Below are positions 32,508-43,827 of a DNA stretch of 64,000 bases, one piece after another (the stretch's first letter is position 1; each line of letters begins with the position of its first letter). The DNA lies in assembly GCA_014607495.2 (NCBI GenBank), contig CP053152.1, positions 3,658,001 to 3,722,000 on the forward strand, in the 5' to 3' direction. Source of the stretch: Carposina sasakii (Eukaryota > Arthropoda > Insecta > Lepidoptera > Carposinidae). A program made the translations under genes and the position numbers. Below the pieces are notes generated by a model. The model had not been told where the DNA came from. It saw nothing but the letters and a program-made list of their open reading frames with translations, and ran no database searches.

Positions 32508-33362
32508 CTAAAGAGCTTGTTCACCTTCAACCATTTCTTTAAGATTAAGTAACTCAAACTGGCCACTACCTTTAGTTTCAGTTCTTATCATATCATCCAA
32601 ATTTCTAAAATTACCAGGATCAATTAAACAGATAATATTAGCTGTTCCAGAATCCCAGTTTTCTTCTTCAACACTCATGGCCAGTTTTATCACCTTTTCT
32701 TTGATTTTCCTGGCATCTTTACCAGTTAATAAAATCCTTACTCTCATCTGAGCTCTTTCTAATGGAATTTCTTTTTTCAGTAATTGAATAACATCAAGTG
32801 CTTGCTGTTTAGCATTTTTATTGACATTTACGGAGAAGTGTATATCCTTCATTGCTTTTTCTATAATAGAAACTGGATATGGCCTCTTTGTTTCAGGATT
32901 TACACATTTATCTGCAACAGTTGTTGCTATATCTTTGAACAAGGAATCAATTTGAGAATGTCTCTCCTTATCTGATACTTGCAATTCTCCTTTCTCTAAT
33001 ATTTCTTTACATATTTCCGTTTGGTTATCTTTACCAAATATTTTTAGTAAGTCTTCATTTTTTGCAACTTGACCTTTTGAAACATTTGTAAACACTGTAT
33101 GTGTCTGTAACACTTCATCAATATCTTTCTCCCTGTAAATAAATAGGGTATGTTACTGCCACTGCTCTGGCCCTTTTGAAAAACAGTATTTGTCCATATC
33201 AACATCTGTTGATCAAAAACATTAAACTTACAACTTGTTTCTCCAGGATATCACTTTGTTACGATAACAAGCAATTTCAAATCGCTTACCACCTTTTTTT
33301 AACCTGACAATTGCAACATTGGTCAACCGTATTTGATTAATGGGAGTGAATATCTTAGACAT
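32508..33362 (-). CDS. SBDS: SBDS ribosome maturation factor
   Basis: Shwachman-Bodian-Diamond syndrome protein. With the GTPase EFL1 it releases eIF6 from pre-60S ribosomes. Two exons, 33232-33362 and 32508-33132, give 251 residues (human 250). Domain I is [20 protein letters not shown] then [15 protein letters not shown]. The middle contains [40 protein letters not shown] and [15 protein letters not shown]. Domain III ends with [35 protein letters not shown]. The exon 1 donor AAGTT/gtaagt and acceptor atttacag keep the frame. Full-length and intact. Confidence 0.97.
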
Positions 33363-33461
33363 TTTAAATGTTAATATAAATATACAAAATTGGTAACAAT
33401 TTTAAGGCTCGATAATGACACAGACACAGACTACATAGAGAATTTAGTGTTAATGAAATCA

Positions 33462-33787
33462 ATTTTTTTTTTTTTTTTAGTTTATCCCGAAGGAAAGGCA
33501 AGGGGAACTAAGCCCATACAGCCATCATTGTTTAGTAAAATGTATTCTGAATTTATGATGAATGACAATGATGATGAATGGAAACATCGGGAAAATCCTC
33601 AAGAACAAGTGTTTAATAAAAGCAAGTTTATTATTAATTTTTATTTTTTTTGTTTAGTTTATCCCGAAGGAAAGGCAAGGGAAAATAAGCCCATACAGCC
33701 ATTGTCTTTAGTAAAATGAATTCTGAATTTATGATGGATGATAATGATAATGAATGGAAACGTCAAAAAATCCTCAGGAACGAGTGT
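33462..33787 (+). repeat. Two tandem copies of family A
   Basis: Copies at 33462-33615 and 33640-33787 each run from a T-tract through agtttatcccgaaggaaagg caagggaa-taagcccatac, agccat..tgtttagtaaaatg, a gatgatgaatggaaac segment and aatcctcaagaacaagtg. The first copy begins 100 bases upstream of the SBDS ATG. These two define the family best. Confidence 0.85.
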
Positions 33788-34179
33788 AAAAGGAATGAAA
33801 TTTAAAAAAAAAATGCAAAAACAACTTACATGAGCCCATGAAGAGATCGTATTCTGACTTAAGTTTTACTTAGTTTACCTGCATATAAAACCATGCACAC
33901 TCACTAGATTTCACATCATAAGTAAACAAAATATAACTTATCTACCAGAAAACAACACTTTACGGATACATGCAAGCCATTTACAAATAAATTTTGATTT
34001 TCACAAAAAATTACACCCGCTCCCGCTGAATCTTATTTATTCTTATTAGCCCATAGACAAGACGGAGCAAACCAAGATGTTGCACATTTTGCACTGCACT
34101 ACGGTTTTAAATGTTTCAAATAAATAAATGTTTCAAAACAAGTTGGGTCAAACATAAATGAATTTGGTAAAATCTACTG

Positions 34180-35024
34180 TACCGTAAAACAGGGTGTATA
34201 GATATTTGCGGAGCGAATAGAAAAAAAATTAGGAATTAAATAATCTTGAAGCTTTATTGAACATATAATTAGCACCATATTTCCTTTGCGTTGGAAACAA
34301 TCGATAAAAGTTTGTTTTTTAAAGTCTTAAAAATTGTGGTCAGAGGTCACTGAAAATATCGCTGTTGTATCTTTAAAATTTTACCGTGAAAAAATATCTA
34401 TGTAGGATTGTGTATATGAGTATTACGTCGGAGGTACCTTTGACTAACGTTTTTTATTAAAGTATGTGATAATATTTTAGCCAGTTATTCAAATATTTTT
34501 CTGATTTAATAAATTATGTGGAAATTTTGAAAAAATTATCTAAGCATTCAAAATAAGTCAAAATTTCCGCGATCGCTTCGCTCGCGCTTTAGTACTTGCA
34601 AGCCGAATAACAATGATCATTTTTTTGTTTTAAAATTTAAGATGTCTCTGGACTAAAATGGAAAAAATATCGCGCTCGCTTCGCTCGCGTTGTACAATAC
34701 CTATTATAGGGTGAGTTAAGAAACCAAGGTGTGCCACTGCTTGTTATAATGAAATTAATAGACCTCTATTTGCTATGGATTATCACGAAATAATTATTTC
34801 TTTATGAAAAATGTACTAAAATTGACCATTTGTAGGTGTTCCGTTTTTCTTGCTCTGGTCCCGCAAATTTAACCCCGCTGTCCCGTAAATCTGTGTATAA
34901 GGGTGGGCAACCCTATTCCGGACCCAGTATCTAATCAACAAATTAACCAAATAAACAATAAAACTATAGATACATACATCAAGCTAAAGTTAGAAATAGT
35001 TGCTATCCACCCCGTTTTACGGTA
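34180..35024. mobile_element. 845-bp TIR element upstream of GGNBP2
   Basis: taccgtaaaacagggtg at 34180-34196 faces caccccgttttacggta at 35008-35024 (16 of 17 match), with TA at both outer edges as in Tc1/mariner-type insertions. The interior carries two gcgcttcgctcgcg-type words and no transposase. It ends 186 bases before the GGNBP2 ATG. Confidence 0.6.
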
Positions 35025-35210
35025 TCCTTTTCCGGGTTCAGATTTGCACGGAATGTACTGCCAACCGTTGGATAGTTAGTAGAATAGTTTTTTGTTATGT
35101 GGCAACACTAAACTTGTGTCAGACGCAAAACGACGTGTATTCGAGATTTCTCCGTCATTTTGTTATATTTGTGTATTTAGTCGGTGATTTTATGTGATTT
35201 ATAATAAAAA

Positions 35211-38200
35211 ATGGCGAAAGTGGTGGATATATACAATTGCGAAAAAGATCCCGTCATAAAACGACGACAATTACCCTTAACGATATACGAAAATCTTACC
35301 GTGAGTAGACTTGTCCCATACTTTGACATTACCTCAAACATTGAAATTATTCATAGTTAAACTAATACTATTAGTCATTATGATTCTAGAAAAGAAATAA
35401 TTTATATATATTCTAATCAATTGATCTACAAAAGTACACTACTTTCGAAAATGACCATTTTGAATGGTCAGCCTCATACGTAGTGACGTTTGTTTGACCT
35501 TATTTTGTGAAATTATTTCTTTGTTAAACATTCGTATTTCTTGTTTTTGTTGCAGATGATTATGGATTTGAACACAATGGGCTTGATTTGCGACAATCCA
35601 CAAGTGAAAGGACGCGAATTCGAAGATTTTATGCGCAAGTACCGAATCCTAACTGCAGATGAACTGAAATCAGCACTGAGAGTAGATGCTACAGACATAT
35701 TTAATGTTTTAAATCAGAGCATTCCTTGTGTTGGCTGCCGAAGAAGGTATAATTTGTGTTATTAACTTCACAAATGTGAATGTTCTGTTTAGTAACCTCT
35801 GTGTACTGTTGAGGTTAAAGGGTAAACTATAACACAATTGAGTTACATTATTATATCTATAATCTGCTCTTTGTTGTGTCCCTGTATGAAATAATGCCTC
35901 TCTTCATGTTAAGTTAGATTTAGATATTTTATCACACTCTCTAAGCTGATTTTCTTAGCATGCCAATATCAGTTCAATGCCTAGTGCCAGAAATGCAAAA
36001 AAAAGTGTTGGTAGCATCAATACAAAACTAAGGAAACACAAATACATATTATGTAGTTGGTGGCAGTGAATGCATTATCTTATTATTTTAGTTACTGACA
36101 TATTTTTATTTTTTATTATCAACAAGTTTTAAGTATGAGGAAGTTTCAGATTTCTATAAGTAGTTAAACAATGTTTGACGGCTGATTGGTGTAGTAGGTA
36201 GTGAATCCCGGTAGGTGCAAACATTGATATGATGAATATTGATGTTTGTTTCCGAGTCATGGATGTTTCTATATTTATCTATGTATTTATATACCGTTGC
36301 TTAGTACCCACAACACAAGACCTTACGGATCTTAATGTGGGACTAAGTTAATGTGTTGAGAAGTGTGTGAATATTATTTATTTATTTATGTGTGCTGAAT
36401 GTGTACATTTTATTACAGCGTGGAACGTTTATTTTACCAGCTATGTAAGTCAGGACACCCTACATTGGACCCATTGGTACTCACACCTGATGAAATTATG
36501 ACAATAAGGGAAGACAAAATCATTCATCCACAATCACTGAGCACACTTTTATATGGTCATAGGTAAGTTTGAATATACACTAATGTTTCCTTGCAAAAAA
36601 TAACATAACTATATTATTCTAGGGTTAAATGAAACAAATATATCGAGGGATGAAAAGCTCTTTGGGATAAGCACCATTTATAAATATACAGGGTGTAACA
36701 AAAAGGGTATGTTAAGCGAAAAGCTATGTAAAAAGCCCACTGTCGAGAACCTATCCACAAAATTTGAGAGTCGAAATCACATGTTTTTTTTTCAAGATTG
36801 TATGAAAATTTTTGAGACATTTAAAGATTCTCCATACTATCGGGAAAAATAAACATGTGATTTCGAGTCTTAAATTTTGTGGATAGGTCCTCTACAGTGG
36901 GCTATGTACGTAGCTTTTCGCTTAACATACCCTTTTTGTTACACCTGTATATAGTGCTTATCCCAAATAGCCTTTCACCCCTCGATATCTATCTACACAA
37001 ATAACAATATTAAAGCATTGTTAGCTCATTACAGCATACCTGAAAGTACCTACTTGCCTGCTATGTAGGTATTTCTTTTATGAATTTCTCTTGACAAGTT
37101 ATAGAAATTTTGACAAAAAATTTCCTGACAGCAACACCTGAACAGGTGTTTTACTCATATTTGTGGCTACTTAATTGAATTTATACACACTAAGTGAGTT
37201 AAGTGTTACATACTATGATTATCTGATATCTAGTGTATGTAAGATTCTTTTGTTAATATGTTACTTAGTTTTGACTGTGTCGCTGGGAGCTTTCTTGCTA
37301 TTTCTTCTTCCAAGCAATGACTTCACTGAAGTAGTGTAACAGTAATAGTAGAATCATGCGGTATGTCAGACCTAATGTTGGTTTTTCCATAAAGGAGAAC
37401 TGTCTAGTTCTCCTGGATTTCGTCTTCAGGCGACCTTAACTCTTATTAGCTCCACATTGTTGGCTATTAAGCCCCGAATCGCCAACTTATGCCTGATAGA
37501 CCGTAACAAATCGCACCTTGGGGTGGTGACCGTTGCCAAAGCAAAAGCTTTGTAAATTTTTTTATGTTATTTAAATTCACTTCCTTTTTTTGTTTTTTGT
37601 TTGGTAGCGGTTTCATTTTGGGGTGCGAATATAAAAAGTAACATAAAAAGACCATCCACAAACAGTTGTTAATGCTTTCATGTCGAATAAATTATTTTGA
37701 ATTTAAACTTAAAGTCATTACGAATCCTTTTAGACCATAGTGTTTGTATACAGTAAAAGTTAAAGTCCCACAAAAATAAATCTTAATCATTGTTTCCAGT
37801 ACGGGCATAGAGTGTTTAATCCTCAGTCAACCAAGGTGGAAGAAGTCTCAGCGATGTGCGCTGCACTCGTTAGAAGCCGGTTCCGCTCGCGGATGGGGCG
37901 CGTGCGGCTGGGGGGCGTGGGGCTGGGGTGGTCGTGCGGCCTGGCGTTCCGCCTGGGACGCCATGCGAGCGCCCGCGCGGGAACACGTCACGCTGGTACA
38001 CTTCAACACACTCCACGACACGCTACACAACTACTTGAGGAAACACAGGTTCTGTGCTGATTGTAAGACTAAGGTGAGTATCTAGTTGATTGCTTTGCTG
38101 TTAATTTTGCTAGTTAACTGAAGATTTTTATTTATTCCTGTCTTAGAGATAAACACACCTTTGTTTTGGGAATTCGCTTTATCTTCCCAAAAAGAAAAAG

Positions 38201-41200
38201 AGATAATTTTTATAAGTAACTCCATTATTTCTATGCACAGGTTTTATTGGCATACCAGTTACTAGTAGAAGAAAAAGAACCACAAAAACAGAAAGGATAT
38301 GTCGGTGCGCTATATGGAGGTATTAAGCGGTGCTTATTGGACAAGCATTTACATTTGCAAGCAAAAACAGACTACATCGCTCATCTCATAGCAAGGGCTG
38401 AGCCCGAACTGCTAGGAAACCACAGAGAGAGGCACGCTAAGACATTGGAGATTGCACAAGAGGAGGTATGTTTATTTTTTTTTGCAATTTTTCACCTTAA
38501 TCCATAAATTGGCTTCTAGTTATGTTTACTTTAATTCAATAATAAAAAATACTTCAATTATAACTGTCTGAATGATAAAATTTTGTTTACCATTCATCTA
38601 GTAAGTGATCTCCTAGAGCTCAAGGTCAAAGCTTGAACTTTGGACCAGGCTGCTTCCCACTAACTCAACTAACACTTTGATTGATATGTAATTCTTTATG
38701 ATTGACTTGATTTATTGGGTTTATTTTAAAATAGTAACTAGGCAATTCAATATGGTTAAAAAACTTCTTGGGGTCAGAGAAAAATATAAGATTGAAATAT
38801 TTTTAATTAAGTTAGACTAAAATACTATAGGTTCATCAAAGATTTATGTGATTGGATGTTTCCAAGGTACTTATATGTCTCGGAATATGCATCTACGAGC
38901 GTCTACAACGCATTTCCCTGCGGCTACGTGAAGAGGAGGGCACGTGCCAGACTCTAGCTGCGGTGGCAGTCGAAGCCATCTACCGGAAATTTGAAACTGC
39001 TGTGGAATGCAAGAGCGGGGTCTCCAAACTGCAGCTGTTGTACGACGAGATCACTCAAGAAGAGCTAAACAGGCAGCAGCGGAAAGAGCAGAAGAAATTG
39101 AAGAGGCGTAAGAAGAAGGAGCGTCAGGCTGTTGAAAGCAAATGCAAGGTAAAATACAACAGCTGAAATTGCTATGTGTGTTGAGGTTGTTCTGAATCAT
39201 ATCTTTATATTATGCCAATTTACAGTTTTGTATGAAATATGTATGTGTAGTGATTTTAAAGCAGATAATTACACCAATGATCTGCTGATGCTAGGCTCCA
39301 CTAGGATACATCATTTTCATATGCTGCATCTCGTTCTGTACATATTGTAAGAAAGAGTACAAGAATCTCAGGTGTGGTCTCTCAGGTGGTAAACTAGCAA
39401 CTAGTGCACAAAACCCCCCTGTGCTAAACGTATCTTTGAAGGATTTAGTTGCAGTTCTAGGTACGCCATTTTGGGAGCAGTAGTATTTAACTAGCAGACC
39501 CCCACGACTTTCGCGAAAACTTTAGAATTGAAGAAGTGTAGAACCGTATAGGGAAATCTTTAGGGAACATCTCCTAGATATATCATACCACCTTCATCAT
39601 TTTCGAGATTTGGTGCCTACATTAAGCTAAGTTGTAGAACCATGTTCCCGTATGTCTCTCCCACTCATAAAATCTACCTCGGTACCATATTTCATCATAG
39701 GTAGGTCGAGTAGTTTTCGAAACGTCGTGCCTAAATCAATCTGTACGTCTTAGGAGGTGGATTCCGAAGAGCCAGAAGAGAAGTGTCAATGCGAGGAGTG
39801 TGTGGTGGAGGAGCTGGACACGGCCAGCGCGCTGCCGCCCAGCGGGGATGCGTGCGAGGGCTGTCTCGAGGGGACCTCAAGGCGCGCCAGCAAAAAGGCC
39901 AACAAGAAACGGGGGAAGAACGCCAATCTGTCCAATGACGAGCATTCACAGGTAATATTTTCACTACATATTATAACAAAGTCGCTTTCCGCTGTCTGTT
40001 TGTCCCTATGTATGGTTAGATCTTTCAAATTACGCAACGGATTTTGATGGCGGTTTTTTTTTAAATAGATAGAGTGAATCAAGAGAAAACTGGGGCGGGT
40101 CGCTAGTAGTTTTATAATTATGTATTATGTACTATCTTTTAGAGAACGCCCACGACTTCGTGTGACTTCAGAATTCACGTCCCCGAAGAATTTCGGGAAA
40201 TCCTTTCTTAGCAGACATCTCCTAATCGTATAAGTGATGTACTGGCTGGTTTAACAATAACTGATTTACTCATGGAATTTTAAAATATGTAGGTATAATA
40301 AAAGTTGACTAAAAAGTTCAAAATTGCGGCCACTTTTATTATTTTTGACTTCGGAAATGTGTTTGGGAACTGCCAGGAACCCCAGATATCGAAATTGAAG
40401 GCAATTGCCAGGAACCCCAGATATCGAAATTGAAGGCAATTCGACCCTTAACTAAAAATTTTAAAATGGCGGCCGCTTTTATTATTTTTGACATCAGAAA
40501 AGTGTTTGGGAACTGCCAGGAACCGCAGATATCGAAATTTAAGGCAATCCGGCCCTTAACCAAAAAGTTCAAAATGGCGGTCATATTTATTATTTTTGAC
40601 ATCGGAAATGTGTTTGGGAACTTAAAAGACCGTCAGATATCGATTTTCATGGCAATTCGACCATTAACTAAAAAGTTCAAAATGGCGGCGACTTTGATTG
40701 ATTTTGAGATTAGATATTATTATTTGGCGATACAAAACGCGTTGTAATAATCGCAATTGTTTCCAAGAATCATTGTGTGCTATTATTGCAAACTAAAGGA
40801 AATTATAAAATAATGCGAAAAAATCGGAACATAGTCCGTTTATTATTTTTAAGAGTCTTTGAGGGCTATAAAATTTATAGCTGGCAACCCAATAGAACTA
40901 TCAATCTCGCCTCGTTCGCGCTATTTTTAAATTGACAATGGTAAATTATTTTTTTCATTTTATTAAAATAGGGATAAGTCTACGTTACTTACCGATGATA
41001 ACTTATTTCCGTCGAAGATTTTAGGCGTCCTTTGTAATTACGACAAACCTTTACTTTACCCTTGCCTAACACAACGGATACTGAGGAGCGAAAAAAGTTG
41101 TGAGGATGTACGGTTCTCCCTCCTGTTTAGGGACGTATTGGTTGGCGTAAGCCTCAATCTGACAATTAATATAATCAAAGACACTGTCTGTCCAGCTGTC

Positions 41201-42128
41201 GTGTCCGGCGGACTGCGGCTACTCATCGGGCACGGGCGGCGGCTGCTGTGAGTCGCTGTCGTCGTCGCCCGCCAGCTCGCCCGAGGGCTCGGACGTGGCG
41301 TGCTCGGAGGGCTTCTGCAACCACGAGCGAGGGGACTGCTCCGACCTGCCCAAGCCGGGAAAGACTGCCTGCTCCGGGTTCACGATGTCTCTGCAGGAAA
41401 TGCTTATGGTGAGTGCGGTTTGTGTGCCAATGTATTCTGACCTTAAATGTAAACTTTATCAGGCCTGTCCCTCTCCATTCTTTACGTAAATGGCCGAGAG
41501 AGAAAGGAAGGGATAGGTAGGACTAATTTTACGCACTTTTACGTTTAGGTATAAGTATGACAGTCAGAATCGACCACAATGTTAGGGTAAGGTGAATTAG
41601 ATGTGGAAGAAAAATCTTGCCTGGCAATAGTCAAAAAAATGTTCAATGAAAACTCTATTTCTACTACGTAGTGTGAAAGGTGAAGTGAAGATGACTAATA
41701 TTGGATTTCTGGTAATGCTTGTCTCACTAAATGGGTTTAATTGTAATATTTCTGTATCTATTGAAGAGGGTTTAGGGAAGGTTTAAATGCTAAGTTACAC
41801 CCAGTGTAGATGGTGCTATGATCGAGTTGTAGAAATTAAAGCTGCTGATCTGTCAAAAGGTTTCTAATATGGTTCACTTTAATAGTAAAGTTACAATTAC
41901 AACTGAACATTGACTACGGTTCCTTAACCATATTTCAAAATTTTACAGGAAACATGTTCTTCGGACGAGGAAGAAGACGCTAGCTATATTCCTATAGAAG
42001 AGGTAATGGAGTTCAAAGCGCGCATGAACATAACAGAGAAGAGACAAGAGCTGCGGCAAAATTTACGTCAAAAGTTCGCTCAGTTGTGCGTAAACCCGCC
42101 TACCGCCGCGCCGCCGCAGGGCAAATAA
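35211..42128 (+). CDS. GGNBP2: GGNBP2 (gametogenetin-binding protein 2) homologue
   Basis: Nine exons: 35211-35300, 35556-35746, 36419-36562, 37800-38073, 38241-38465, 38867-39148, 39754-39951, 41196-41408 and 41949-42128; 1797 bases, 598 residues. Conserved blocks are PCVGCRRRSVERLF-type text across the exon 2/3 junction (CRR-SVERLFYQL), RCALHSLE, LRKHRFCADCKTK, GYVGALYGGIKRC, HLIARAEPELLGNHRERHAK TLEIAQEEV, CLGICIYERLQRI, DCGYSSGTG, EGSDVACSEGFCNHERGDCS and the C-terminal SSDEEEDASYIPIEEV. In exon 4 the correct frame is not the longest: it reads PRWKKSQRCALHSLEAGSAR and then a Gly/Trp/Ala-rich stretch. A basic KEQKKLKRRKKKER segment may be a nuclear signal. The vertebrate protein is linked to spermatogenesis and trophoblast growth; its molecular function is unclear. 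Confidence 0.92.
35960..36080. repeat. MITE relic (tgccagcaacta family)
   Basis: caatgcctagtgccagaaat gc and tatgtagttggtggcagtga atgcatta are weak inverted ends matching the better copy at 47390-47533. Lies in GGNBP2 intron 2. Confidence 0.4.
36178..36400 (+). mobile_element. tRNA-headed SINE
   Basis: Begins gacggctgattggtgtagta ggtagtga (tRNA-like head) and continues tttccgagtcatggatgttt, tatgtatttatataccgttg, cttagtacccacaacacaag and gtgggactaagttaatgtgt to a tttatttattta tail. This body is a familiar lepidopteran SINE. Its tail ends about 18 bases before GGNBP2 exon 3. Confidence 0.8.
36640..36994. mobile_element. Foldback MITE with about 140-bp inverted arms
   Basis: The left arm atatcgagggatgaaaagct ctttgggataagcac ... 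tacagggtgtaacaaaaagg gtatgttaagcgaaaagct ... cccactgtcgagaacctatc cacaaaattt is mirrored by the right arm from cacatgtgatttcgag-type text to cacccctcgatatct. Only about 70 bases of centre are unpaired. In GGNBP2 intron 3. Confidence 0.85.
39490..39750 (+). repeat. Diverged retroelement tail next to GGNBP2 exon 7
   Basis: ctagcagacccccacgactt tcgcg ... accatatttcatcataggta ggtcgagtagttttcgaaac gtcgtgcc. It runs right up to the acceptor of exon 7 (39752-39753), so the branch point and polypyrimidine tract may come from the repeat. Confidence 0.5.
39960..40115 (+). repeat. Family E repeat just after GGNBP2 exon 7
   Basis: attataacaaagtcgctttc cgctgtctgtttgtccctat gtatggttagatctttcaaa, then aacggattttgatggcggtt and gatagagtgaatcaagagaa. 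It begins about 10-15 bases past the exon 7 donor. Confidence 0.7.
40320..40710. repeat. 108-bp tandem repeat in GGNBP2 intron 7
   Basis: aaaatggcgg starts at 40463, 40571 and 40679, an exact 108-base step. A first copy at 40320 is offset by a 35-base internal duplication (gccaggaaccccagatatcg). Because 108 is a multiple of three, both strands keep long open frames (for example plus FKMAAAFIIFDIRKVFGNCQ); I regard these as by-products. Confidence 0.85.
41437..41582. mobile_element. MITE (tcgattctgaccgtca family)
   Basis: ttctgaccttaaatgtaaac and, inverted, attgtggtcgattctgactg tcatacttatacctaaacgt; the centre has gagagagaaaggaagggata ggtaggactaatttta. Same family as 51665-51825. It starts about 30 bases past the GGNBP2 exon 8 donor. 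Confidence 0.65.
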
Positions 42129-43084
42129 CTCATTCAACTGCCCATTGTAAAACATTATAGTCAATTTTACAATGACACAAATCTGTAACTGCTTTATGTT
42201 CATAGTGAACACGTCAATGTCCGTGGCTTAATTGTATAACAACATGTTTCAATAGTTCATCCTCCCTGACTCGATGATATGGTATTGGTTTGCTGTATAT
42301 GCAATACTTGCACATCAGATTTACTATCCAGTTTTTATTAGCTTAACAATACTTTAGTACCTAAAATTACTTCTTTTGCCTACTTAAAGCTAAACATTTT
42401 TTATGTGGAGGAGGTTAGCATCTTGATCTTGACATAATTATTTTTGATATCTTTTAAGAACACCAATTTTCTGAACTATCAATATTATACAATTACTTTG
42501 CATATACAAATCATGATATTTAAAGGCATCCAACTAAAGTTATAATTTATCAATTGAGTTTGTGACAATAAGATCACTGTAAGCTGATGGGTGCTTTTAG
42601 TATTTAAAACATGGATTCATTATGTAGAACAGTTACAATATTTGTGGTAAATCTTTCCAAATCATGTTATTATGATCATTTGCTCTACAGTAAAGTATAT
42701 TTTAATTCTTAAGGAAAGACAGTGCAAGTTTGAATGATTCCAAATATTGTTATAATGAAAAAGGACTGGATTAACCCAGCATTTAAAAATATTTACTATT
42801 TAAAATGATAGAATGCTTAGTAATGAAATATTTAAAGTAGCATTTTTTGATCAAATTATTTTACTTTCAATGCTTTATGTGACTCAATATTATGTGAATT
42901 AATTTTATTGCTCGTTATCAAAGCTTGAAGATGAAAGAGGTTGGGAGTTACCTTGGCTATTGTTAAATAAACTCGAGGAACATTTGTAACTCAGTTTTAA
43001 ATAATATACTATGAATATAAATAATTTTGCTTTTTATTTTATTTCGAAAAAATTTAAATAGAGCTCTAAATGTTTTGTATTATG

Positions 43085-43470
43085 TACTGAGGTGATAGTC
43101 CAATGGTTAAGACGTGCGCCTCGGTCGATTCTATCCCAGGGTTGGTGTCAGGCAGGCAACCAGCCCTAAAAAACTTATACTTACAGTACCAAAGAATATA
43201 CTTACTCTTTACATGAAAATGTAACAAACATCTTCCAATCCATTCATTCTCCTAAACTTAGGCCTGGCTTAGCTATACCAGAGGAGGGTTTGCGTCAGGC
43301 AGGCAGCCGACGGTAAAACAAATGCTAAATCTTTGGCAATGTGAGTTTAGAAAGAAACCATATTGTGCCCACCTCATCGACCACATAAGTAATGGGATGG
43401 GCAGGAAGATGATGACATTATCCTGAACTTCCAATATATTGTAGGACAGGCTCAAGGGGCATACAACTAT
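43085..43470 (+). mobile_element. tRNA-headed SINE
   Basis: gaggtgatagtccaatggtt aagacgtgcgcctcgg is a tRNA-like head with box A. The body has ccaatccattcattctccta, gtttgcgtcaggcaggcagc, cccacctcatcgaccacata agtaatgggatgggcaggaa gatgatga. The head resembles the SINE at 28540, the body does not. Confidence 0.65.
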
Positions 43471-43763
43471 AAGAGACCCCCACACTGGCGTCTTATGAGC
43501 GTCTTTTGAACGTCGGCGTCGGGCGAGCGCCCGAGCGACGTTGACGCCACGTCGGCGCTGAGTGGCTGCCGAACGCACAGAACGCTGTTATTACGCACGC
43601 AGCGCAAACGTCGTGTCGTTTTATTATGTAGCAGAAAACGCGACGCTCACATAGCGTAATTGCAGCGTTCGGCACCCACTTAGCGCTGACGCCGCTGGGG
43701 CGCTCGCCCGACACCGACGTCCAAAAGACGCTCATAAGACGCCAGTGTGTGGGGGTCTCTTAA
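43471..43763. mobile_element. GC-rich palindromic MITE
   Basis: Left agagacccccacactggcgt cttatgagcgtcttttgaac gtcggcgtcgggcgagcgc is repeated on the minus strand from the right end with only a few changes (agagacccccacacactggc gtcttatgagcg...). Pairing continues inward to about the middle. The element lies 65 bases beyond the OXSM stop and holds tttatt at 43620, a possible AATAAA for OXSM. Confidence 0.85.
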
Positions 43764-43827
43764 AAATAAAATAATTATGATTGTTGTAAAATAATATCCT
43801 TATTTTAAATTACTTTGTAAATGTAAA

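Larger units (their letters stand above)
42129..43827. other. GGNBP2 3' UTR and intergenic region
   Basis: AT-rich 3' UTR after the stop at 42126-42128. AATAAA at 42966-42971 is a good poly(A) signal candidate. It is followed by a SINE (43085-43470) and a palindromic MITE (43471-43763) before the OXSM stop codon. Confidence 0.6.

Noticed and set aside
37812..38060. Plus-strand frame with MFNPQSTKVEEVSAM as GGNBP2 exon 4
   Set aside because: The neighbouring frame carries the conserved RCALHSL and LRKHRFCADC motifs and joins both flanking exons in phase; this frame ends in a stop before the donor.
40339..40747. Repeat-encoded proteins on both strands of the 108-bp array
   Set aside because: Both strands are open only because the period is a multiple of three; no conserved domain and the location is intronic.
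43273..43735. Arg-rich minus-strand frames near OXSM
   Set aside because: They cross a SINE and a palindromic MITE; no homology.
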